DNA from: Sistotremastrum niveocremeum HHB9708
Taxonomy: Eukaryota > Basidiomycota > Agaricomycetes > Sistotremastrales > Sistotremastraceae
NCBI GenBank assembly: GCA_001630475.1
Contig: KV419404.1
Span: 168,225-232,224 of the forward strand
Length of the DNA: 64,000 nucleotides
Direction of reading: 5' to 3'
In this document: positions 24,147-34,683 of the stretch, one piece after another
Layout of the letters: each line of letters starts with the position of its first letter
Position numbering within the stretch: the stretch's first letter is position 1
Made by a program: the position numbers and the translations under genes
Notes under the pieces: generated by a model
Seen by the model: only the letters and a program-made list of their open reading frames with translations
Databases searched by the model: none
What the model was told of the DNA's origin: nothing

Positions 24147-24555
24147 TCACCGCATGCGTGCTCGCAGCTTGCCAGTGGCCGACGCCCAAAGGGCATCCAT
24201 GCGACTCTGTTGGAGGTCGGAGAGCTCTTTGAACTCGGAGTAGGCTTTGCTCGGTAGCTCAAACATGCCTCTGTCATGAAGACGGAAAGGATCGCTTGAT
24301 GGGAAGATGGCATGGATATCTTTCGAGAAGATCCGTGCTCGGGAGGAGCTGTCTGAGACGAAGAGGCCGTTTCCGAAGTGACTGAATATGTCAACATCGA
24401 GGACACGGTCGCGACGTGAGTGAGAGCGAGAGCCTGATTTTCGTTTGTCAGAACAAATCCCAGAGGCAGGTGCACAATGAAAGCCAATTACCTCGAACCA
24501 CAGTCATTTGACCGTTAATGAGGGCAACGGCAACGGTGCCTTGATCAAGAGCCAT
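24147..24555 (-). CDS. Small basic protein of unknown function
   Basis: Two exons, 24555-24492 and 24433-24147, joined by a 58-nt GT-AG intron, give 116 aa. It begins MALDQGTVAVALINGQMTVV and continues RGSRSHSRRDRVLDVDIFSH, then FGNGLFVSDSSSRARIFSKD and FRLHDRGMFELPSKAYSEFK. It ends in a short amphipathic helix and KLRARMR. The start at 24555 sits in a good CCAATGG context; the frame also stays open up to 24669, which would add a hydrophobic leader (YLYYLTIITIII). I do not recognise it. No cysteine, no clear domain. The splice makes one continuous sensible frame and base composition looks coding, so I take it as a real gene. Confidence 0.5.
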
Positions 24556-25158
24556 TGGAATAATGATGGTGATGATGGTGAGATAGTAAAGATAGCGCTC
24601 GAGAGTCGAGGTAAGATAGTAGAGACCGAAAGTACGAGAGAGTGACTTGGGTGGGGCGGTTGAAGACAAATGCTTAGAAAAGGCGATGTTTATAGCATTC
24701 GAACGCCTTGGGCTCGATCCGGGTAGCTAAAGGCCTTTCCCAAAAGAGAATTAGACTGCTTCTCGGAGGCTAAGAAGCCACGGTGCCTTATTCTCAACTA
24801 GGCAGATTCCCATATCGGAACAAGGAGGGACCCTAAAAAGGAAACTCAAAGGAACGAAGAATTCGCACCCTCGCTTAGTCACTTAAAATATGCCCTTTTA
24901 ACTATTTTAGTTATAAGACGACAATAAGGGACCTCGTTTACAGAATGGCTGAGGACAAGGCGTACCATATGAATACAGAGTAATCTTGTGATTCTATAGC
25001 TACGGACTCTTGTCTGGCGTCTCGACTATTACTAGAGAAGAGCACGGAAATCGATAGTTAACGCCTTGACAATCGAATGACCACAATGACAACAGTCAGG
25101 ACTGAATAGGGGAGCTTGGGTCGCGTATCCGTCTTGCGAACGTGATTGTTGCGGCGCT
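24556..25158. other. Intergenic, about 600 bp
   Basis: Holds the upstream region of the small gene and the 3' end of the hydrolase. It is AT-richer than neighbouring genes around 24880-24990. A B-box-like string near 24705 lacks a matching A box and was not called as a tRNA. Confidence 0.35.
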
Positions 25159-26631
25159 TCACAAATCCTCCGGTGTGGAGCTGTTTGCTGTTACAGACGT
25201 GCAGCAATGCCTGCAGCTGACTCGTCGTATTCCAGTGTGGTCGCTACCAGACCGGCGGCTTGCGCCGGATCCACTTGGAAAAACTAACGTGTATTCAATG
25301 GCTTGAATGAGGTTCTGTAATGGGGGGGCAGTCGAGGCTCCGCTTACCATATGGCCGGCTGGAACAGGACGAGCAGTCGTGGGTGTCATGCCTTTGCACG
25401 ACAGAAGCCTAGGTGTCAGATTTGCCACGCTGGATTTCGGGTTGAGTGAACTACCAGAACCAAAGCGAGGTAGCATACAGCGGTCGAGGGCTGCTATCAT
25501 ATAGAAGATGCACTGGGATGTCGCTGGCGTACAGAGCAGCCAGTAGATCGTATGCATCATTATCTTGAGCCATCGACCTGTACATGAACTGCGTGAAGAA
25601 CCAATTAGATGACCTCGATCTTGCTTGCTCGTGCTGGGACTTACGGCTTCGTGATCTTTCGCACATGCCAACGTAACGCCATCGAAACCGAAAGGCTCCG
25701 GAAACGCATGACTTGGATAAGGGATCAGGGCATATTTCTGAAGGTTCAAATTGACCAGAAACTTCAATCAAATTACATCAAATCTCACCAAAAAAAGCTC
25801 CCGAGCTTGGCGTGTCCAGCCTTTTTGCTTTGGATGAGTCTCCAGGGATTTTCTGGCGTTGTCGCGAGTTTGCCATACATCTTGCTGAGAAAGCGCTAGG
25901 TCCGAAACAATCTTCATGAAATTCTCCGAAGCGGGCGTTGGAGGACCCGCTTGGGGATCACCCAAGACCGCCGAATATATCGCGAGTTTAGGCGCCATCT
26001 GAACCAAATAGGGGCTAAAAACAGGCAATCTCAAGATCCTATTCGAGTGGAATTGATCATAAAAATAACGTACATGATAACAGCGCCGATAGAATGGCCA
26101 ACGAGAATCAGTTTTCTTCGCCCGAGATCGTGACCGCCAGGCCTGCCTCTCAGATAGGCATAAGTGGCATCGGCGTAATCTCTGATTGAACCTGAAGAAA
26201 GTTTGTGAGACGCCCTTAGACTAAACCTCCCAGTAAAGAGGCTTACATGCCCCTCTATTTTCTCCCTTCATATCTTCTGCATTCAGAATGGCGCTTTGCC
26301 CGTGATTGGGACATTCTGTTCCGGAGTAAAATATGATTCTGGGTGCTAAGCTTTCGAGAAACCCACCTATGGACCACGCTTCGTCTATGAGCAAGATGCG
26401 CCCAGCAGATTGCTTGACGGAAGAATAACTCTCGAACAGATGATCGATGAACGGCTCAAATGTTTCTTTGAACATGCTTGTCGCGTGCAGCAATACGATT
26501 GAGACATGTATTTCGTTAGCTTGCGACTGGACTGTGGTTCTTCGCGTCTTCGGGATGTATCGATTTCCGACTACTCGATAGCGGTATGACGGTCTTGGAT
26601 CAACCACCAACGTCTCTTTCGTCCAATGCAT
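25159..26631 (-). CDS. Alpha/beta hydrolase fold protein
   Basis: Serine hydrolase of the AB_hydrolase superfamily, closest in pattern to fungal Lpx1/AK-toxin-type hydrolases. Start MHWTKETLVVDPRPSYRYRV at 26631. The oxyanion strand is VSIVLLHATSMFKETFEPFI, followed by the W...NHG block typical of this group (TECPNHGQSAILN). The nucleophile elbow is LILVGHSIGAVI (G-H-S-x-G). Downstream lie LALSQQDVWQTRDNARKSLE, YPSHAFPEPFGFDGVTLACA and ALYASDIPVHL, and the catalytic-His region PVPAGHM near 25350. Many small exons. The last intron is hard to place: the frame can be read through to a stop at 25159, but a more family-like ending (DPAQAAGLVATTLEY) lies in another frame after a possible intron. 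The substrate is unknown. Confidence 0.7.
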
Positions 26632-29239
26632 TGCGATCGGTGATAGCAGCGGGCCTTATCTCAGCTTCTTGGGCACAGATCTGTGTCCTTTTGACTGTTA
26701 ACGTTGCTATGACTGATGTGAGAGAGAAGACGTACGTGTGAATAATCTTTCGTAAGGATCGAATCTTGCGAATAGATATAATTGGCAGACAATGCGAGAG
26801 AAGCAAGTTAGCGAGCATGGACAAAGAGTTGTTTGTGCGGCCCGTTCGTGGATCGCTAGCCCCGTGCGGATATCATTCGGCAGAAGCATGAGAAGCTGCA
26901 ATGATATTTGCGAAGGCTAATACATTTTCCCAGCAAACCTCAGCCAGGGGCTATCTTCAAGAAAAAATTTCACACGAACCGACAATATCCCTTCGACGTG
27001 AAGAATAATGGATCCAATAGCATATATATGCGCGAGTGCTTCCTCGTCGTGGCTTTCTTTGTCGGTCGACCGCTCAGTCACCCCAGAGGCTTCGTCGCGC
27101 AGTGACAGCTCCCAAGGCGCGTGTGAGTGACAATTACATGACTCCATGCATTCTGCATGGTGTTGCTCACCAGTTGCATGTAAGATCAAGATGCGGCGTC
27201 GTGAGATACGACATTCGCTGTACGCTGGGATTCATCAGTTGCGCGATCCTGTAGACCCGTCCCAAAAGCTGTCCCGTCCCTGGGGATGTATAGAGTAAGC
27301 ACTTAGGCTAGTCTACGAAGAGGAATCACAAACACAGAATCAAGACATAGCAGACGCCAGTCACGTCGCAAGGGATCGATCTTGATCCTTGGCAGATGCT
27401 CCATTCCGATGACTCGACCATATACAACAAGGCCCCGCTTTAGTAGACCCGTCATCCCGTTGTCGCTTGGGAACTCCAGCTACGAACGTCAATGCCACCA
27501 TGATTGTCAGTGGAGTCTGGAACGTCTTGCTGGGCGGCTTAGAAGAGAGCTCTTATTCGTTCGGTCCGGAGGGATAATTAGGGATCAAGGCGACGTCGCT
27601 CTCTGTTTCTTTCGCACCATGGTGCGGTTGAGGGCTATTTGCGCATCACTGTCGACATGGACAGATTGAGCTGTCACAGAGACATAGAAGCTGGTGTCGA
27701 CATGTCGAAAGCGAGTGCAAGTCGGGTCGAAGAGATACATCGGAGGAACTTCCCGAAAGTCAGCGACTGGGGCTGTTTGGGTATCCGTCAACATGCCACC
27801 CGATGGTCCATTATTCGTTAGCGGACATAATAAGAGGTGGACGGATGCAGCTGGTCTGACGACGACCGGTGACGGTGACTTGGGGGGCGCTAGCCAGACG
27901 CTTCTCGGAGGTTGACGCTATTGGTGTAGACGGAGGGTGCGATACAGCCCCACCGCTGTGACCTATCATGTCGGATCGATGATTGCGTTGAAACCGGGAT
28001 CCTGCGACTTCACGGATATGTTCCTGACGGTACCTCAGGTACTGCTGAAAGTGACGACAGTGCATGAGAGCGTCCATGAGGATAGGAGAACTTTCTTGGT
28101 AGTGCCCTGGAAGTGAAAAGACTGTCATGATGTCTCTTCGTTTTTGGGGACCGGCCGTGTGGGTATATTGAGGTCAAAGGTAAGTCCTACGATGGCGTAT
28201 CCCATGCAAGTTCTCAAACGAGGTACAGTCCTGGTCGACGCATCGCCTGTCTGCGGAGAAAACGTGATTGTAACAAGGCCTCGCAGTTTCGCAGTTTCGC
28301 AAGCGAGCCAACGAGAAATGACAGCCAACATTGCGCGATGGATCGCAAACGGTAAAGCCATCAGATGTCTTCAGGGAGTTCAGGCGCCTGAAAACGTTGA
28401 ACAGACTATAAGAGAGGAATAACTCTCGGGGAAAAAAATGCCACATACAATTGAAAAACCTCGCACCCTTTGATGATGGCAAAGGTTCACAGACTTGAGC
28501 CGTGGCGTTCTAACAGTCAGTCTGACACCGTCAGTGACTGACAGGCTCTCCACGCGGAATGCCCGAACAAATGTGCATGTTTGCTAAACGCGCTAGTTAT
28601 AGCATAGAAGTTGTCAAAGTTCGGACCGAAGTGTTCGGGTTGAAGCCGATACGGTTCAGAAAGACGCCCCGTGGCACCGCAGAAGCCTTCTAAAATAGGC
28701 CGAAAAGGCGCTTCATCGCAGTCGACAGCATTTGAATACGATGAAGTCATTCCCAAATATGGATTGAGCTCATGGAAGTCCAGCGCCTGGCCCAGTCTGG
28801 GTTTCGAAAGAAGAACTCATTTCATGAGTCGCTGCAGGGATATCCGGCAGTGCAGACGGACGCTCTGGATGTGTAGCTGCAGTATCCCCAAATGCTTATT
28901 TGAGTCCAATCGCCGCGCTCATGAACTCGAGGCGTTCGGCGTGCATCGCCAAGCTTGCCCCTCGTGGCAAAGAGGGTCCGGGTTCGTGTAGCATGAAGCC
29001 ACGTTCTGTGCCCAGCGAGATAAGATGCGACGTGCAGGAGAGCCTAAGACGCGTCGGAATAGCAGTGGCGTCGGCCCTGGATGCAAATGTGAGCTAAGTA
29101 AGAAACAGCGAAAAAAAGTGAAGATTACCGTGACGTCGAGATGGTGCCGTTCGTGGCGGTGATCGGCCGCGGCGAGCTGCGTACATCCGGATCAGGGCAT
29201 TGCCTCGTCTTGGATACTTCTCTTTCTCAAACCACCACC
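26632..29239. other. About 2.6 kb with no gene that I can support
   Basis: This stretch lacks a recognisable gene although the rest of the window averages one gene per 2 kb. Minus-strand frames at 28128-27811 and about 27910-27585 have some protein-like sequence (for example FREVPPMYLFDPTCTRFRHV) and could be exons of an unknown gene, but I could not join them with confidence. Short frames around 28125-28756 have no coding character that I can defend. The last 100 bp form the CYSTM gene promoter. Candidates are an unknown gene, a non-coding RNA, or a decayed region. Confidence 0.4.
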
Positions 29240-29695
29240 ATGGCCAGCAAAGACTACTACAACCAACAGCAGGGTGGTTATCCCCAGCAAGGCGGTTATT
29301 ATCCTCCCCAGGGCGCGCCTCAGGTCAGTCTCAGTGACTCGGGAACATATCTACATCCGGCTCACCGCGAATTTGCAGGGCTACGGCCAGCCTCAATATC
29401 CTCAGCAGGCATACCAGGGTGCTCCTGGTCAATACCAGCCTCAGCCTCAACCTCAACCGGTCTACGTCCAGCAACCTCAACAGAGTGGAGGTGGTGGTGG
29501 TGGCTTGTCGGCTTGTGCGTCTCAGACTCACCTACCAACCTAAACCCGTAAACTAATCATCGTTTGCTCCCCAATTAGGTCTGGCAGGAGTAAGCTTGAT
29601 AAATCCTGCTTTATCTGATTGCGTTCTAACCTGTCCATCACCAATAGATGTGTCTCTGCTGCTGCGCGGAAGAGGTCTGCGATTGTCTCTTCTGA
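29240..29695 (+). CDS. CYSTM-type cysteine-rich membrane-tail protein
   Basis: Small stress-linked protein of the CYSTM group, in which a Cys-rich C-terminal segment sits in or on a membrane. Four exons: MASKDYYNQQQGGYPQQGGY and a GAPQ end; GYGQPQYPQQAYQGAPGQYQ with a PQPQ run and a Gly stretch; an 11-nt microexon at 29579-29589; and a last exon from 29648. The tail reads LSACLAGMCLCCCAEEVCDC followed by LF and the stop at 29693-29695. The Tyr/Gln/Gly/Pro-rich front and poly-Cys back are exactly the fungal CYSTM layout. In other organisms these proteins take part in metal, salt and pathogen stress tolerance; the role here is not shown. Confidence 0.9.
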
Positions 29696-29906
29696 GGAGG
29701 CCAATATCTATGATCACGTCTCCGCTCCCTTCTGCGAGAACAGTTTTGGGTAGCGTACATTAAGGTCCATTATATGAATGCAGTTTTCTCTTGTACAAAA
29801 TCATTATCGGCGATAGACTTGCCATAGCCGTGTATCCTGTCGGAGTCTGAATTCCAATTTTCCAACTCGCGATTGGCTACTCTCTTCACTCTCTAGCATC
29901 TCAAAG

Positions 29907-31196
29907 ATGTCGAGGCTGCCAGGTACAGCGCTGAGGCAGTCGCGGGGCCTCTGGACGTCCGTTAACACTGCGAGACCAGCTTTCCGTAATACCCTTCTAT
30001 CCGTACGTTACCATTGCCCTCACAGAAGCACCGAGTGTCACGTTACATCCAGAGTACTCGCCATGCCTCTTCCTCTTCCCCTCAGCATGCACAAGTGCGT
30101 ATCAGTATTATAAGCCGTGAAGTCTGTGCTGATATCCCGTCAAGTCCTTTTTGACGTCTCGCGCCAGTCTCGCGGCTTTCTCCTGCTTGACTGTGGGCTC
30201 GATCGCTTGGTATACTCAGTTATACGGAACCTTGCCTTTCATTGGCGAAGTCAGCGCCAACTCCCCCGCCGAAGATGGTTTACATCCCGTTGCCTATCCT
30301 TGGTCCCACAAAGGATGGTTTGACAGCTTTGACCACGCCAGGTGTGCCATACGATGCCGTGTCAGATTCACCCATTTATCGTCTTCCTAGCATCCGTCGA
30401 GGGTATCAGGTCTATCGCGAGGTCTGTGCGGCATGTCACTCATTGGACCGCATTGCTTGGCGTAACCTGGTTGGAGTCTCCCACACTGTTGACGAAGTAA
30501 AAGCTATGGCTGAGGAAATCGAGTACGAGGATGGGCCAGATGCTGAGGGCCAAATGTTCCAACGCCCCGGAAAACTCTCGGACTACATGCCACCTCCTTA
30601 TCCCAATGAAGAGGCTGCTAGAGCAGGAAATGCAGGTGCTCTGCCTCCCGACCTCAGTCTGATCATCAAGGCACGACACGGGGGTGCTGTGAGTCCTTGT
30701 GATTCCCAAGATGCCGAACTCTTCTGACATTATGACCTCAGGACTACGTCTTCTCCCTCCTCACTGGTTATTTCGACCCTCCTGCCGGCGTTCAAATTCG
30801 TGAGGGCATGAACTACAACCCCTACTTCCCAGGCGGTGCTATCTCCATGGCCCGTGTTCTGTTCGATGGCGTGGTCGAATACGCAGATGGTGAGCTTCAC
30901 ATCAGGCTGTCTTTTTTATCATTTCTAACATGGTATGTAGGGACCCCCGCTACTACCTCTCAAATGGCCAAGGATGTCGTCACGTTCCTTAACTGGGCCG
31001 CAGAACCTGAACATGATGAACGCAAACAAATCGGCATTAAAGCCGTGATCATCTTCTCATCTCTGTTCGCTCTTAGCATCTATCTTAAACGCCATAAGTG
31101 GACCACGATCAAAAGCCGAAAGATTAGTGAGTATCCATATGCCACGTTGAGAGCAGTTAGCTAACGAAATAACCAGTCTACAACCCACCAAACTAA
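29907..31196 (+). CDS. CYT1: Cytochrome c1, heme protein of complex III
   Basis: Catalytic heme subunit of the cytochrome bc1 complex, anchored in the mitochondrial inner membrane and passing electrons from the Rieske protein to cytochrome c. An Arg/Ser-rich presequence starts [20 protein letters not shown]. After the bipartite targeting region comes [20 protein letters not shown], then the heme site [20 protein letters not shown] (C-x2-C-H). Further family blocks are [55 protein letters not shown] and [19 protein letters not shown], which includes the axial Met. The tail has one membrane helix, [19 protein letters not shown], and ends KSRKIIYNPPN. The stop is at 31194-31196. About six exons, full length. 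Confidence 0.96.
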
Positions 31197-31395
31197 TAGA
31201 AGGGTCGTGTATAATGTAGATACTAAAAGTGTTGGATCCTCCAAACCAATATTTACTAGTATTCAATCCGTGTTAGAGATAGTGTGCTCGCGAACAGTTG
31301 AATGCGCGAAAACCAAGTCAATGACTGCTGGCTAACTTTGGCCGTATTTATCCCACACCGACCCTGACCTCTGACCGCCTCTTTTCCCGATAATC

Positions 31396-33164
31396 ATGTC
31401 TGATGCCTGGCCCCCTGCTCTCAAGTCGGCCGGTGTATAATCCTTCAACTTGTACATGCTGACGTATGTCCAGGGACTGGGTTGCAAAATGTCTTGGTCG
31501 AACAACACCCGCCAACAAGGACGCCGTGCAGGCCGAATTGAGGAATGTCATCCAAGAAGCATTTGCATCTAAGACTCTGTGGACTGTGGATTGGGCAGGG
31601 ATAGAACTTCCCAGGTGCGTATATATTGACGATGCCACGATTATGCCTCACGCACCTTTCACTGGGCAGTCTTACTCCAAAATCTACAGCAACGCCTGCT
31701 CAAACGCTGCTCAAGAGAAAAGCGTACGGCTGACACCATCATTTCGCGATACCCATCTAACATCGACATAGTGAAACGCCTAATATTCATGCCGCTAATA
31801 ACAACAAGAAGAGTAAGAAGGCTTCACCTGCCAAATATACCCCTTTCGCGGCTTCCGAGGATCAATTGTCAAAAGAAAAGAGAGCTCGACGTTTCGAAAG
31901 GGAGCACGAGATTGAACGACGGAGACATCTGGGCCTCGCAACTACTTCACATTCTCCTTTTACTACAGGCACTGCAACACCACCGACTTTCGGAGGAGAT
32001 TATGACGGCGACGAGCTTGCACCGGATCCAGTAAGCACCATGGTTCCAATGTTCTATCTACTCTCATTTTTGTTATAGAACGTCATCGACTGGGACCAAC
32101 ATACGATTGTTGGGAGATCACAACAGTTATTTAAGGAATATTTACGTCTCACTGAGGTGGGTCCCAGCGACCAGTTGTTAAAGTGATACTCAAAGATGCA
32201 GCATCCCAATCCGGACAACATACGACCGTTGTCTGTGTTAGAAAGAACCTTACAAGAACTTAAAATAAAATGGAAGACCGACAACAACTACAATTGGATC
32301 TGCAGTCAGTTCAAGAGTCTGCGTCAGGATCTAACCGTTAGCATACATGCCTCTGCTTGAACGAATCGGTATCAACCGCTCTTGTAGGTTCAACGCATAA
32401 AGACCTCGTTCACTGTGCTGGTGTACGAGATCCATGCGCGGATGGCACTAGAAGCGGTATGATGGGGAAGGTGTGTATCGTTCATTGATTGTCTAACTGT
32501 GCAACACTCCAGGTGGACATGGTTGAGTTCAATCAATGCTTGCAAACGCTAAAACTATTATATGAGATGGGGCTTCCCGGCCGCAAAGATGAGTTCACCG
32601 CGTACAGGATCTTGTACATGCTGCATGCGAAACAACGAAGCGGTTTGTCCCTCACGCACTCTATCATGTCTCTACTAAGCTGTCGACAGATTTGAATAAA
32701 CTAATAGGTGAGCTAACGCCAGAACAGAAAGCGCATAAAGACATCCGTCACGCACTCGATGTGGGCACTGCCCTGTCGACGAGCAATTACCATCGGCTCT
32801 TCCAGCTGTTCGCAGTTGCACCGAATATGGGAGGATATATCATGGACTTTTTTGTTGCTCGAGAGCGTGTGCGCGCCCTGATGGTCATGTGCAAAGCGTC
32901 AGTGTTCATCGATGCCTTTCGACTGTCGCTCACGCGAATTTCAGTTACTTGGCTATTCCATTAAGCTTCGCCGCGGCCGAACTTGCCTTTGAGGAAGTGA
33001 CAGAATTGCATGATTTCCTTTTAAGTCACAAGGCCGCATTTTACAACGAGACAACGACAAGTCAGATCTCTGACAAGAACCTCAATTGCAAATTAGCGAG
33101 TCCAGTCCTTTCAGCTGCATTCGAAGAGAAGTATAAGAGAGTAACGTTGCTCAAGTCCATCTAG
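31396..33164 (+). CDS. SAC3/GANP-domain protein, Thp3/LENG8 type
   Basis: Homologue of yeast Thp3 and human LENG8, SAC3/GANP/PCI-domain proteins; yeast Thp3 works with Csn12 in transcription elongation and mRNP maturation. Exon 1 is MSDAWPPALK, spliced to DWVAKCLGRTTPANKDAVQA. A basic linker follows (KRARRFEREHEIERRRHLG). The conserved core starts at VIDWDQHTIVGRSQQLFKEY, then LSVLERTLQELKIKWKTDNN, YNWICSQFKSLRQDLTVQRI, the VYEIHARMALEAVDMVEFNQ block and LYEMGLPGRKDEFTAYRILY. The PCI-like part includes GGYIMDFFVARERVRALMVM and IPLSFAAAELAFEEVTELHD. The stop is at 33162-33164 after VTLLKSI. About eight short-intron exons. The YVLEY-like motifs that distinguish Sac3 itself are absent, which fits Thp3 better. 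Confidence 0.88.
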
Positions 33165-33416
33165 TGCTTGAAAGAAGACGTTTTCAAACATATTATTACG
33201 TGAATGCAATTGTGTGTTAATACGTATTTAAATATACAATGCTCTCTTTTCGGTGACTGAGTGTCCGGCGCTCTAGTCTCGCATGCGTGCTGGAATGAAG
33301 CGTTTTAAGGGCACCTCCCGTAAACTGAAACGAGATAGGCAAGCCGGAGTGCGGCGGTCATCAGATGACACACTGGTACTCGAAGGGATGACCACATATG
33401 TCAAGATCACAGTCTA

Positions 33417-34609
33417 TTAAAGATCAGTATAAGGAGGGCGGTTGGAGATTGATAAATTGACCTTCTGCACTTGAGAATTAACGCGGTTGATAGTGCCGAG
33501 CCACGTCCACGAGATGGGGCCTGCATTAGGTAAGTCAAAGGGCGACGATTTCTGGTCCTCTGCGTTTTCATAGACCGGGATCACCAGGATAGCGAACCTG
33601 CCGATGACAGGCATCAGAACAAATAATGTCGTTGAGCGTAAGGCTCACTCGGCATGTGAGAAGACGGGGCCTCGTTTGTAGAGAAGAATATCTACACAGA
33701 ATTTCGTCCCGGATTTGACAATCCAGCCCAACGATCTATAGTGGTGATACACGAGGTAGTTGATTAAGAAGGGGTTATCGAGCCGCGAAATGAGACCTGG
33801 CGAGGGAGAGGGAGATGGTGAATATGCATTCTGGAACGAACCCCAAACGGCGCCGAGAGACATTGGCATATGCTGAAAGTTTATTGTAATTGTTCAAGCC
33901 GGATAGAGATGGAAATCATCGTACAGTGTTCGGATCGACTATTGTCAAGCAACCAAGTCCCCATACAAGGAAGAACGCCTCGGGCAACGTCAATTGAAGA
34001 TGCTCCAAGTCTTCTGTAGGCTCTTTGGGAAGATCTTCCTCTAAGACATCATCCTTTGTCGGTCGTTTTGGGATTATCAGATGCTCAGCCGGCCTGGATG
34101 GCAAGACAGGAGCTGGAGCTTCTTGACCAACGGCGAATGCAGCCTCAGCTTGAGCCGCGGCTTCCAAAAGGGCCTGTGCACGTTCCTGCTTGAATTTTTT
34201 TCGAGCTTCACGCCGTTGCGCAGTGATCTCTTCCGATGTTAACACTGATAGAAAGATCAGAGTCCCGGACCAGAAACATTGAAAACAAGCAGCATGTCGC
34301 ACCGGAACTTTTCTGACGATCATGCCATGATGGTTCACTCCTAGACAGATTCCCTTTCCCGAAAAATCCCCTAGTCCATAATATATTAGAGTCCCTCGAA
34401 GTTTGTATCCAAACGGATTTTGTATGTGGATCGAAGATGCCCAAACATTCCGGATTGTCCAAGCTTCCAGTTCCTAACCCGACGACCCCAATCAGACGGG
34501 ATGGCCATGGCCTTGCCGTGAATACCAGTGGAAAAGCATGTCGATACTTCTCGTTGTTATTTTGCTTGCGACCACCGCTTTTTATGTGTTGGTTGGCATT
34601 GAGCTGCAT
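33417..34609 (-). CDS. SEN2: tRNA-splicing endonuclease catalytic subunit Sen2
   Basis: Catalytic subunit that cuts the 5' splice site of intron-containing pre-tRNAs. Start MQLNANQHIKSGGRKQ at 34609; the N-terminal half has GIFDPHTKSVWI and ILWTRGFFGKGNLSRSEPSW, both Sen2 hallmarks. A basic helix with QRREARKKFKQERAQALLEA follows, then a linker and LTLPEAFFLVWGLGCLTI, the start of the nuclease fold. The C-terminal catalytic domain has NYLVYHHYRSLGWIVKSGTK (active Tyr), FCVDILLYKRGPVFSHAE (active His in the SHAE block) and INRVNSQVQKVNL (active Lys). All three catalytic residues are present. The last exon ends with the stop at 33417-33419. Its start is 74 bp from that of the dynein gene. Confidence 0.93.
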
Positions 34610-34683
34610 ATGCGCGTCTATTGATCGACCACGCGAGCTGAAACCTTTTGGTGCAATTCTGGATCCACGAGCACAACGTGATT
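34610..34683. promoter_or_regulatory. 74-bp bidirectional spacer, SEN2 / dynein intermediate chain
   Basis: The two start codons on opposite strands are separated by only 74 bp with no obvious TATA box. A shared promoter or overlapping transcribed leaders are the likely arrangements. Confidence 0.6.

Noticed and set aside
24690-24730. B-box-like GGGCTCGATCC, possible tRNA.
   Set aside because: One base short of the B box and no A box about 40-60 nt upstream; the cloverleaf cannot be drawn.
27585-28128. Two minus-strand frames as one spliced gene.
   Set aside because: Candidate splice joins return to the same frame and stop early; composition is suggestive but I cannot build one convincing model.
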